Shown here in pieces: positions 1 through 9,529 of a DNA stretch of 64,000 bases. The stretch is from Denticeps clupeoides. Taxonomy: Eukaryota > Chordata > Actinopteri > Clupeiformes > Denticipitidae. The stretch is from NCBI RefSeq assembly GCF_900700375.1, contig NC_041717.1, positions 15,823,090-15,887,089 of the forward strand, in the 5' to 3' direction. The position numbers and the translations under genes are program-made. Numbering within the stretch: the stretch's first letter is position 1; each line of letters begins with the position of its first letter. Below the pieces are notes generated by a model. It saw only the letters and a program-made list of their open reading frames with translations, was not told where the DNA came from and did no database searches.

Positions 1-615
1 CGAGCGCAAAGAGCCTCTCCTGTCTGATGCATTATGCAGCTTTCAGACCCTCCGCGCCACGCTCAGCACCGAAACCAATGCATATGCAACATTTCACGAA
101 TGCTTCTGACACCCACCGCCCTGTTTTCCTGAAGCGGGATGCACACAAATCCTGCTGTGAACGAAGGCCACAGCCGCTCACGCCGAGGATCATGGGAAGG
201 CCCATAAAAGTGCTTTAAGTTTCGGGTAACGTCCTGGCCCACCAGATGATCCTCATTATGCTGAATTAGTGTTATTACATAGACCCTCTCTCCATCGTCT
301 CATGTAAATTCCTGTACGCATGTCACTAAAGTTGCGGCCCCTGCACCCTTTCCATTTCATCTATCAACAAAATATGATAAAAACGCAAACGTGAGCAACT
401 AAATTACAAATGCACACATGTTCACTTAAAAAAAAAGATCTTTAGAATATTGACCCGTCCTCCACACTGGATTCGAAAGGTAGTTGTGAAAGTCATTACG
501 CCGCATACGAATGATCGTTACCATTACAGAGACGGAGCAGCACAGGAAGACCAGGGAGCCAGAAGGAAAGAGGGAGCTGCTGGGTCAGAAGATGGAAGGA
601 TTTTTCTGTCCCGCC
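1..615. other. No recognisable gene
   Basis: I find no splice-bounded exon with a recognisable product and no repeat I can name in this stretch. Short open frames on both strands have no family resemblance. Confidence 0.5.
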
Positions 616-620
616 ATTTA

Positions 621-805
621 GATTTACATTCACGTTATTTACCAGACGCCCTTATCCAGAGTGACTTACAGTCAGTAGTGACAGGGACAGTCCCCCCCCC
701 TGGAGACGCTCAGGGTTAAGCTTCTTGCTCAGGGACACGATGGTAGTAAGTGGGGTTCGAACCTGGGTCTTCTGGTTCGTTACCCCACTGGGTTACTACC
801 CACCC
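621..805 (-). repeat. SINE family 1 copy
   Basis: A minus-strand copy of the commonest tRNA-derived SINE in the window. Read on the plus strand, it shows the tail (ACCAGACGCCCTTATCCAGAG), the conserved middle (GTAGTGACAGGGACAGTCC) and then the B-box and head near 760-800. It is somewhat diverged from the other copies. Confidence 0.85.
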
Positions 806-1119
806 CACTGTGCCACCGACACCGACGTTTGGGTTTCGGCGAGAGGTAAAAGCGCCACAATTCCACGCTGGACGTGCGAACTCTTCGAATTGCGTCGAGG
901 ACTTAAGTTCAAGCCCTCGCAGGAACGTAAAGTTCTCGCCGCTTTAGTCCGCCAGCATGTTTTCAATGAAAACGACTCTACGCGCAACATCTGCAAACAT
1001 CTGCTTACGTATGGAGCTAATATTATGACAAAACTATTTGAATGTGACCGGAAAAAGAGCCAAGGAACAAACAAAAGATCAAGTCTTTTTTTTTTCTTTT
1101 TTTTTTTTTACCGCGTGAA

Positions 1120-1420
1120 GACTACAGGAACGACAGGAACGGTGACGGGGACGTCACCTGCGCGATGAAGCGGAGCGGCCGCGGCAGCAACTCACCTCTC
1201 TGTCTGTCCATCGGGGTCCGAGCTCAGAGCCTCATCGCCGCCTGGCTGCTGCCTGCGTGCCGCCGCGTCTCCGGTGAACGCCAAGTCGGGCTCTCCGGCT
1301 CGTCTCCGGCTCTGGCCGCCAGGTGGCGCTGCGGCGCTTCACGCCCCGTTCGCCCCGTCAAGGCCTCTGAGTCGCAGAGATGTGACATGTCGTCGTAAAT
1401 GTCTTACAAACTGTCATCAG
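1120..1420 (-). promoter_or_regulatory. GC-rich start region with a possible first exon
   Basis: This stretch is much richer in CpG than its surroundings. On the minus strand an ATG at 1211-1209 opens 16 coding bases (Met-Asp-Arg-Gln-Arg-) that end at 1196 in a good donor (GAGAG then GTGAGT). This would suit the promoter and first exon of a gene leaving the window to the left. The exon is too short to name a product, and slc2a6- or cacfd1-like neighbours of mymk are only a guess. It could also be a non-coding first exon. Confidence 0.35.
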
Positions 1421-1426
1421 CTCCTC

Positions 1427-1654
1427 GGCCTGGCGGTTAAGAAAGCGAGCCCGTAATCAGAAGGTTGCCGGTTCGAATCCTGATCCGCCAAGGTGACACC
1501 GAGGTGCCACCGAGGCCCCACACCCTGCTCCCCGGGCGCCTGTCACGGCTGCCCACGGCTCACCAAGGGTGATGGTTAAAAGCAGAGGGCGCATTTCGTT
1601 GTGTCACCGTGTGCTGCGCTGCAGTGTCTCACAATGACAATCACTTCACTTTCA
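1427..1654 (+). repeat. SINE family 2 copy
   Basis: Plus-strand copy of the second tRNA-derived SINE. The B box (GGTTCGAATCC), the body (CCCGGGCGCCTGTCACGGC) and the tail ending in CACTTCACTTTCA are all visible. The head is slightly shortened. Confidence 0.88.
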
Positions 1655-1689
1655 ATGTCCCCCCAAAATTTACACTTACAAAAAAAAAA

Positions 1690-1937
1690 AGTGAAGTGAT
1701 TGTCACATGTGATACACAGCAGCACAGCACACGATGCACACAGTGAAATTTGTCCTCTGCATTTAACCCATCACCCTGAGTGAGCAGTGGGCAGCCATGA
1801 CAGGCACCCGGGGAGCAGTGTGTGGAGACGGTGCTTTGCTCAGTGGCACCTCAGTGGCACCTTGGCGGATTGGGAATCGAACCTGCAACCTTCTGATTAC
1901 AGGACCGCTTCCTTAACCGCTAGGCCACCACTGCCCC
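1690..1937 (-). repeat. SINE family 2 copy, inverted
   Basis: A nearly full minus-strand copy running from the tail (GTGAAGTGATTGTCAC) to the head (CTAGGCCACCACTGCCCC). It lies tail to tail with the copy at 1427-1654, so the two form a large imperfect inverted repeat with a loop of about 35 bases. Confidence 0.92.
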
Positions 1938-2042
1938 ATTTACAGCATTTATCAGATGCCCTTGTTCGAAGCGACTTACAATCAGTAGTTACAGGGACAG
2001 TCCCCCCCCCCTGGAGCAACATAGGGTTAAGTGTCTTGCTCA
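1938..2042 (-). repeat. SINE family 1 fragment
   Basis: Tail and middle of a minus-strand family 1 SINE, lacking the tRNA-like head. It abuts the preceding family 2 copy directly. Confidence 0.85.
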
Positions 2043-2403
2043 TAATAGCAAAATAGCTACAGGCGGTGCTTTTGACGCAAAAACGCGGCAACTATTTCTT
2101 TTCCACTGTCCTTTAGCGTGCCCTTAAAAATATTTTAGGCTGTCAGCAGTGGGAAACAGTAAAAAAAAAAACAATGTTATTGCCATTTCATTTAAAAGTA
2201 TTGAGTATTCATCTTCTGATGCAGGTGCCTGTGTTGTGGAGGCAACAAGTCCACTAATGCTGCGTATTCAATGAATTTTTACGAACGTGTAGCCTGTATC
2301 AATATGCCATGAGGCTTTTCCGATGCCTCATGGTTTTGGCATGCCAGGGATTAAAACTGGTTATTTTCAGTGTTCCATTCTTCCCATTTAATTAATAATT
2401 ACC

Positions 2404-2486
2404 AGGGTGGTAGTAGCCCGGTGGGTAAGATCGCCAATGAACCAGAAGACCCTGGTTCAAACCTAGTTAAGACACTTAATCACAAT
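2404..2486 (+). repeat. SINE family 1 head fragment
   Basis: The head GGTGGTAGTAGCCCGGTGGG and the B-box region (GGTTCAAACC) are recognisable. The rest is truncated. Confidence 0.75.
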
Positions 2487-4067
2487 TGCTAATAACATCC
2501 AAAATTTTGGTTTGTTTTTTGGTTACAATTTTTTTAAATCATTGTTTTAATACACACCTTACTTACTAATCCTAAAGCAGAGAATCATATGAGTGCAAGA
2601 GTTAATAATATGGAAATATTTACTATGAAATGTGTTTTAAAGCTAAATGAAATTAATATAATTTTTTATTTTTTGGATACACCCGTATGGTTCTCACTCG
2701 TTGATGTATAAATCCACCAGACCATGAAATTAAATATTTATTGGAGGCTTGTCAATTCCGTGCTTGTGGTCAGTTGATATCATTTTGGGAATCATTTTTG
2801 TGATAGGCAGCTTTACAACAAGTCCAACGTTGATTTTCATGCTCAGTCAGTGAGCAGGTTAGAGTGAATTTCAGCCTTTTTCCTGCTGTGTCCAGCGTTG
2901 CTTCAGGTTGAACCCAGCGGTGATGTGTGTGATGTGGACAGACGGAGGGAGTCCAGAAGTGCTCTACGCCGCTTTAATAAATGTGTCCGGGTACCGTTTT
3001 CAGCGGCGATGGGGAGAGGAGCCAGGAGAGGCCGCGGCCACCAGATTCCTCCCCAGACAAAAGCACCTTTCTCTGGGTGCAGAACTTGCTGCCCTGGCCT
3101 CCAGTCAAGAGGTCCTTTGTGGACTCGTGGAGTTAAGTTAAGAACCACTGGACTCTGGTATGCAGGCAACGAGGAAATGTTCCTGAGATGACAAGGTAGG
3201 CTACACACAGATGGCCTTCACAGACAATGCTTTTATGTATCGATTCCATAAAAAAAAAAGACACACACGATGGATATTAAATATTAGACACGTTGCAATA
3301 AATACATTTACATAAGAGTCTTGACAGTTGTGCTTTTTAAAACATTTTGAACACGACAGACGTTCTGGACACAGCTCGACTGCAGCACTCTAATGTCTGA
3401 TGGAGCGGATGACATATTCTGCACCCTGTGCCACATTGGTCCATGTGTCTCCCAGCAGTCTCTGGGTAAGGATCTAAGCTTGACCAGACCACACAGATGC
3501 ATATTAGGGTTCTTCGACCTCGAATCCAAATCCAGGCCTTGTTTTTGTCCTCCCAGGTCGTTACCGATTCTGATTGGCCCCCAAGACTTTAGGAACGCTG
3601 GAAATTCAGCAGTGCCCAGACCTCTGGGGCCTTGTGGGTTGAAGAACCCTGTTTTATACCGTAGTAGACTGAGGTTGGTGCAAAGGAAGCCCAGGTTTGC
3701 CCATCCACGTCCAGGCCTTTTTGGAGGGGGATTTCCAGAAGGTCTTCTTAACTTTGTCTTTTTGGTTGGTCTCTCCCGATTTTGCAGCTGCTGGCTGAGG
3801 GACCTTTGTGGGGGGAAAAGAAACATTTAACAGAATGAAGACAGCTATTAATATAGGTCTGTTTGAATATTTCTGGACAATTTTGTCCCATGCCACCCCC
3901 GAACAACTGTCTACCCCAAGCAACTGTCCTCTAGGTGGACCTCTGTGGACCCCAGATGGTGTTGGAGTGAGCTGCATTGCCTTGTTTAGGCATACGGGAT
4001 CTTGGCTCTGTTGGAACCAGATTTTGAGGATCACCTCTACAATCTTGACTAAATATGAAGGGGGTCG
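2487..4067. other. Downstream flank of mymk, including its probable 3' UTR
   Basis: No exon with a known product is seen. The region just left of the mymk stop codon (roughly 3300-4067) is moderately GC-rich and may be the mymk 3' UTR, which would run leftwards. Open frames on both strands at 2.9-3.2 kb and 3.3-3.8 kb lack family resemblance, splice context and consistent codon character. Confidence 0.4.
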
Positions 4068-5697
4068 TCATACACAGCAACAGAGGGTGTAGCAGTTGAG
4101 CTTGGCAGCGTTGCGGCCCGTCCCCGAATAGCGATTCTTCTTGGGCAGCAGCAGCACAAAGGACACCGCCAGCGACAGGTGGTAGAAACTGTGCACGTAG
4201 GCATAGTCCCACTCCTGGGAAAGCACGGGGAGATTCAGCAGATAAAGGACAGCTTCAGGAAAAATGCTTGAGGGAAACGCGTGAAGGAATACCTCAAAGT
4301 AGAAGCGCAGCATCAGAGCCAGCGCCCCGAAGCAGCATCCTGGCCCCACTTGTTGAGTGTAGACACTCTTTTCTGGATAAAGTCCCTTCTTTTCTTTCAT
4401 CTTCTGCAGCTGGGCACATTGGTCACACATATTCATGGAATAGTTATGGATGCACTGAAGTTAGTACATTTAATACACATTTTAAACACAAACATTTGTA
4501 ATTTATACCCCAATTATTTTGGGGTATAAACTGACCTGTTTAGTGTCTTTAGTATCAATAAATTATCTATTATTATGCTAATATTTGTGCCATTGTGCAC
4601 AATCGTAGGGTATGGTTAGGGGTAGTAGTGGCCACCGTTGAACCAGAAGACCACAAAGTCACAGGTTCAAACCCCACTTACTACTGAGCAAGACTCTTAA
4701 CCCTGAGTGTCTCCAGGGGGGGACTGTCCCTGTAACTACTTGATAAGGGTGACTGATAAATCCACATAAGATGGTGGATCAATCTTTACACACAATGTAC
4801 AACACAACTGTTTAAGGGTCACCATGTACAATGGAGACAATGGCCTTGATGTAACACTTTGTTTTTCTCTACTTGCGCCCTTCAGAATTTTATTCATGTT
4901 TATATTTGTTTACAGTTGCATCAATATAGCATGAGGTTTGGTGAGCTTTTGCCCAAAATGTTTTCTTATCCTTCACAGTGTCATGTGACGGTACTCACCC
5001 ATTTCACAGTGATCATCAACACCGCTGTTCCTATAGGTCCTGAGTAAATGCCGTACCCCCAGCGGTCCTGGTAGATCCTCACCGCGGTGGTTAGCACACC
5101 AAACATGTTTAACGTCGAGCGCTTAGGCTCATCAAAGTCCCCAAGGGCTGCCAAACAGACATAAAATGTCAAAAATGTCTCCATTTACAATGTTACGGAC
5201 GTTGAATATTTTCTTGTAGACGTCATCAGTGACGTTGTGAACGTTGTGAACAGTGTCATACACTCACCTAATAACGTGACCCACATGGAGATTGCTGTGC
5301 CGTAGATGCTGAAGTACTCTAGAATCTCATACTTCATGAAGCAAATAATGGAGAGTCCTGGTCCATCACATGCATGATAGATCTATAGAAAATGATCAAA
5401 TAAATGTAACAAATGGAATACATCGTTTTCAACGTTTTATGTGTGTGATGAGCATGAAGTGTTAATTGTTGTGGGTTTTATTATATAGACAAGAGATAGA
5501 ATACATAAATAGAATACACAACATTTGTAAAGGATGACGGATAGCAGAGGAAAAACGCTTACCACCGTGAAGAACATGGTGAAGAAGTAGACCATGGCCT
5601 CCATGTGAAATCCCCTTTTGGTGGCCACGCTGGCCGCAGGAAGGAAGACCAGGCTGCTGATCGTGGGCAGGAGCATCTTGGCGATAAAAGCCCCCAT
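4068..5697 (-). CDS. mymk: Myomaker, myoblast fusion membrane protein
   Basis: Myomaker (TMEM8C) is a seven-pass membrane protein that drives fusion of myoblasts into muscle fibres. Five exons on the minus strand, 5563-5697, 5268-5382, 4999-5147, 4293-4409 and 4068-4214, have GT-AG borders and join in frame to 220 residues, the family's usual size. The start reads MGAFIAKMLLPTISSLVF. Later landmarks are the HACDGPGLS segment, DFDEPKRST, DRWGYGIYSGPIGTA, KMKEKKGLYP and EWDYAYVHSFYH. The protein ends in a cysteine cluster (CYTLCCCV), the known palmitoylated tail of the family. All transmembrane segments are intact and I see no damage. A SINE lies in intron 3. The identity is very secure because the match runs across every exon. 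Confidence 0.97.
4614..4771 (+). repeat. SINE family 1 copy in a mymk intron
   Basis: The GGTTCAAACCCCACTTACTAC block, the middle (GGGGGGACTGTCCCTGTAAC) and a shortened tail (ACTGATAAATCC) are visible. It lies antisense to mymk between its third and fourth coding exons. Confidence 0.85.
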
Positions 5698-5800
5698 TTT
5701 GACCTCTGCGGGACAGGAGAAGTTGTTGCTCGGATCTGGGCGGTCTGAGTACTGAGGACCGTGGGTAGAGGAGAGCGATGGTGCAAGTTTGTTCCTTTGG

Positions 5801-5895
5801 TGCACAGCTGTTCCTCAAGGGTCTTTAAAGTTTAAATGTCCACCAGCAGCAGCAGTGGAGCCCACATTTGCTGTGTCAACAAGACAGCTGGTGGC
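5801..5895 (-). promoter_or_regulatory. Probable mymk upstream region with two E-boxes
   Basis: Within 200 bases upstream of the mymk ATG there are two CAGCTG E-boxes (5805-5810 and 5885-5890). Between them is an AT-rich TTTAAA pair (about 5824-5835) that could serve as a weak TATA-like element. CAGCTG is the preferred MyoD and myogenin site, and mymk is known to be a direct target of these factors. Which copy matters, and where transcription starts, cannot be read from sequence alone. Confidence 0.5.
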
Positions 5896-5899
5896 AGCG

Positions 5900-7885
5900 C
5901 AGGAGGGGGACACTTTCAACATTCTACCTCCACAACATGGCAACCATTTATGGTGAATTGCAAATGACGTTTTGCACATTCAACTGCAAGAGCATGATCT
6001 TTGTAAGAGCTCCTTCTAACCGTAGAATTTTATATTTGATTTAAACATGTGGCCCGCTGAAGTTCTGCAGGCTTTTTTTCTGCAGGCACGTTAAACAAGG
6101 GTTTGAAATCGTTCCCAAAAAGACTAATAAAGCCCACTTAGGGGTTTGCTAAATGTATGTTTTGCCATGACGTATGTGTGCTTTGACAGGGAAGGGATAC
6201 TAAAATCCCCATGCTGGGGGGGGGGGTTCATAAGTGGATGTCGGGCTGCAGTTGCCCCCTCTTCCCAGCTGTTGCACCTGCCTCAGGGCCACTCCAAAAA
6301 ACACAAAGGCCCCAGTGTGGTGCGAGCCAGTCTGCCACACGCCTGGCATTCCCGGCGTGGCTCTGTAACACGATCACTTAAGACAGCATGCAAAACGCTC
6401 CTAGACTCGGGTTTTAGCTATTTTACTTTTGCTTTCGAAAAAACACCCCCTCCCTGGCCCAACTCCCTATGCTGGGAGACGCTGAAATGCATTTCTGTCT
6501 GAGACGAAAAATGCCAAATAATTTCACTGCTGACCAGCAGGGATGTAGCGTTAAGGTCACAATGCAAAAATGTCATACAAAGTCACGTAACAATTTCTTT
6601 CGGATTGTCCTTCATCCAAATCAATAAACATAATGGCTATTAAATATACATCTCCTACAGGCCTGCTAATTTGACCATATATGTTACAATTAATTGAGCT
6701 ACAATTATATGAATTTTTCATAAAGTTTTATACAGAGTAGATAATTTAATAAAATGCTGAGTGACATCTGGAGAGCTGTGAATAGCATGGGAGTGGGTGA
6801 GGGTGTGGCTGCATCAGGGGTGGTGCCTTGCAATGTGACTCTGACTGTACATCTGTTGCCAGTTTTGCATTTGCAAGGCTCTGCTCATCATTCAGACGTA
6901 TTTGAGTAATGTGAGGATCAGTTATAGTTAGTTAGTCATTTATAAAGTATAAACTGTAATATCCACTTATTTGTTCTGAATATATTAATATTCTTCTGAA
7001 TATTATTTTGTGGAAGCTACGTCTGATCACAAGTGTACTTTCTATAGTAAAGTGAAAGTGTATTTAAAATATCTAGAATAAAGTAAAAAAATAGCTGAAT
7101 GAAATTTTCTGATTTACTAATATAGTTTCACAGCCATGTAAACTTTTAGTTTTCAGTTTCCACATGCATTTCAACATTTTTTTTTTCTTAATATATTGCT
7201 TTTTTACAGTTGTGAACTGTATTGGAACTAATGCGGTGTCATGTAATAAACTGCTGTTTATATTTATAGCAATGTGTGTAGTATTCAGTATCACTTGAAT
7301 AGTAAATATTGAATATTAACGCAAAAATCTGTTTAATTTGTATACATTTGGAAATTTCACAGAGAAATTAGTTTATGACACAGGCTCTCTCGCACCCAAA
7401 CGGGACGTCATCAACAGGAAGCCGGTAGCTGAACGTTATCAGCAATAACGCAACTTCGCTCCCCTGGCACAACTTTATGATAAAAGGCTGCTTAAAAGAG
7501 AGTTTCCAGAGAAAAAAAAATCGCGGAAGATTAGAGATTGTTTTGTAAGGAAGTGGTAAGTTATGCAGTGTCAGGCCTTACCCCCCCCCCCCCCCATTTC
7601 TTCATTGTTCCACAAAATGTGAAATCCATATGATTAATTTGTACACAATTCTTATTCCAGGACATTTGTATTCACTCATTGTGCCTTCATTGAACTATTT
7701 CCTGGTAGCTTTCTTGCGTACATGTGAGCATAATCATAAATAAAACACAGGCGCATTAATGCTGTTAATTTACTTTAATTCCTTGCATATTCAATCAATT
7801 GCAGTAATTTATGTGCTAATATTGACAAACTTGTTTCTTTTTTACATGAACACAATAATTTTCTAAATTTGTGCTCTGTGTTTGA
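5900..7885. other. AT-rich intergenic stretch, no gene seen
   Basis: No recognisable exon is present. The stretch includes a poly-C run near 7580-7595 and a shorter G run near 6218. The open frame at 6146-6502 matches no family I know. Confidence 0.5.
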
Positions 7886-7887
7886 GC

Positions 7888-8150
7888 CATCACCAGCCAT
7901 GAAAAAATTCAAACCTGCAACCTTCCATTTAAGAGTCTGCTTCTGATTGTCATAGTGAAACACAGCACAGCACATGGTGCACACAATGAAATGTGTCCCC
8001 TGCTTTTTGGAGCTTGGTGAGCAGTGGGCAACCATGAAAGGTGCTCGGGAAGCAGTGTGTGGGGATGAATCTCAGTGGCACCGTGGCGGTCCGGGATTCG
8101 AACCCACAACCTTCTGATTACTTCCTTACCCACAAAGCCACCACTGGCAC
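7888..8150 (-). repeat. SINE family 2 copy
   Basis: Minus-strand copy. The tail remnant, the body (GAGCAGTGGGCAACCATGA), the B box (GGATTCGAACC) and the head (CCACCACTGGCACC) are readable. It sits only about 70 bases upstream of the first adamtsl2 exon remnant. Confidence 0.82.
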
Positions 8151-8221
8151 CACCTGCAGGGGCATCTGAAAAGGTTCACTGCATGTTTGGCCTCGCCCTA
8201 ACCCTGTGTATTGTCCTACAG

Positions 8222-8935
8222 ACGACTACGTGCACATATCCAGCAATCCCCGTGACCTGCACTGCACCACATCTGATGGTCTGTTGATGGTGCACCACAT
8301 CTTGTGATGAGACATCGTGCAAGTACAGCAACTACAGAGGGGTGTGTGTTGACGGCAAATGTGAGGTATGATCAAATACACACACGTAATGCTTAAAAGC
8401 TTCTTCCATTTTTACTGTTTGAAGGGATTTGTGGACGTGAGTGTGAAATTAATCATTTTTTGTGGAATTACAACAGATTTGAAATAATTGAAATGATCTT
8501 AAGTAGTGAAGATCAACCACATGCACTTGTTTGATCCATGCTTGTGCTCCTTTTCTGGTTTAAGTGTTTGTTTGTTATCACTGTGCAGCCAATTGGAATG
8601 CGACAGAGTCATATTTTCACCCAACATATTGGATAAGTGTGGAGTTTGCCAGGGGGATGGCAGCAGCTGCAGCAGACATTACCATCGCGGTGGTCCCACC
8701 CTGGGTATGGTCCCACCCTGGGCAAGGGCTAACAGAGCATCTTGGGCACAATGAAGTCATCCCAATGTAGAAGTAGATCTATCCTATGCCCTAGCTCTAA
8801 TTTAAGTATTTAAACGTTTAAACTCTGTTTAATTGCTTTTATTAAGGTTATTCCTTTATCACCCAAATCCCTGAGGGTTCGTGGGACATTCAGATTATCG
8901 AAAGAAAAAAGTCTACAGATATGCTTAGTGAATGA
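8222..8935 (+). pseudogene. adamtsl2: Decayed adamtsl2 remnant (three exons)
   Basis: ADAMTSL2 is a secreted ADAMTS-like glycoprotein that binds microfibrils and modulates TGF-beta. Three blocks match its cysteine-rich and spacer region in the right order, each after an AG acceptor. Block 1 is 8222-8365 (DYVHISS, DLHCTT, then SNYRGVCVDGKCE before a GT donor). Block 2 starts at 8589 (CDRVIFSP, then LDKCGVCQGDGSSC). Block 3 starts at 8847 (ITQIPEG, DIQIIERKKS). Block 1 needs a frame shift in its middle (about 4 extra bases around 8285-8300 relative to the family), and the cysteine of the PCDLHC motif is Arg. Block 2 runs into a short duplicated GGTCCCACCCTGG. Block 3 meets a stop about 27 codons in. 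I found neither the upstream TSP1 and signal-peptide exons nor the many downstream TSP1/PLAC exons. The gene is adjacent to MYMK in human, which supports the identity. Confidence 0.82.
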
Positions 8936-9002
8936 CCATCCAATGCAACTATAAGTATCTTTCAACCATTCAAGCAATACATTTGGCTATTAACCAATGA
9001 TT

Positions 9003-9262
9003 CAGTTGGTTGCATGGCGATTAGCAATGTGGCCTCACACCTCCAAGGTTGTCAGTTTGAATCCTGACTCGGATCATGTGCTTTCACCATGTAGCGTGGG
9101 TTTCATGTCTTTCGGTTTCCACCAGCCTCCCAAAGACATGAGCAGTAGGTGAATTGTCCGTAGGTGTGAGTGAATAGTGTTTGTGCAACACCCTGTGCCC
9201 AATTTTCCAGAATGGACTCTGGCAGGTCTAAGAAGTGCTGGAAAGTCAGTGAGTGAGTGAGC
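9003..9262 (+). repeat. Third SINE/MITE-like fish repeat
   Basis: Matches the widespread fish repeat whose head reads like GGTTAGCACTGTGGCCTCACA and whose middle carries a GGTTTCC...CCCAAAGACATG block, followed by TGAATTGTCCGTAGGTGTGAGTG. All these landmarks are present in diverged form. It ends in a short (GAGT)n run. Confidence 0.75.
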
Positions 9263-9271
9263 AATTATAAT

Positions 9272-9337
9272 TGTAAATGTAAATGTACTTGCTACATATG
9301 ATAATTATCATATGTAGCAAGTACATTTACATTTACA
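9272..9337. repeat. Perfect 66-bp palindrome
   Basis: Bases 9272-9304 are the exact reverse complement of 9305-9337, so 33-base arms meet with no spacer. The outer half of each arm is SINE tail sequence (GTAAATGTAAATGTA), while the inner half (CTTGCTACATATGATAA) is not part of the SINE. The element therefore looks like an inverted duplication and not two chance SINE tails. Confidence 0.95.
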
Positions 9338-9529
9338 TTTACATTTACGGCATTTATCAGATGCCCTTATCCAGAGCGACTTACAATCAGTAGTTACAGG
9401 GACAGTCCCCCCCCTGGAGCACCTTAGGGTTAAGTTTTTGCACAGGGACACAATGGTAGTAAGCGAGATTTGAACCTGGGTCTTCTGGTTCATAGGTGAG
9501 TGTGTTACCCACTAGGCTGCTACCACCAG
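9321..9529 (-). repeat. SINE family 1 copy
   Basis: Full-length minus-strand copy, from its (TTTACA)n tail through CCTTATCCAGAGCGACTTAC to the head (CACTAGGCTGCTACCACC). It starts inside the right arm of the palindrome at 9272-9337. Confidence 0.92.

Noticed and set aside
725-1168. 147-residue open frame
   Set aside because: Begins in a SINE copy and runs through a poly-T tract. There is no family match.
3308-3830. Overlapping open frames on both strands
   Set aside because: Neither has a recognisable product. It is more likely the mymk 3' UTR or flank.
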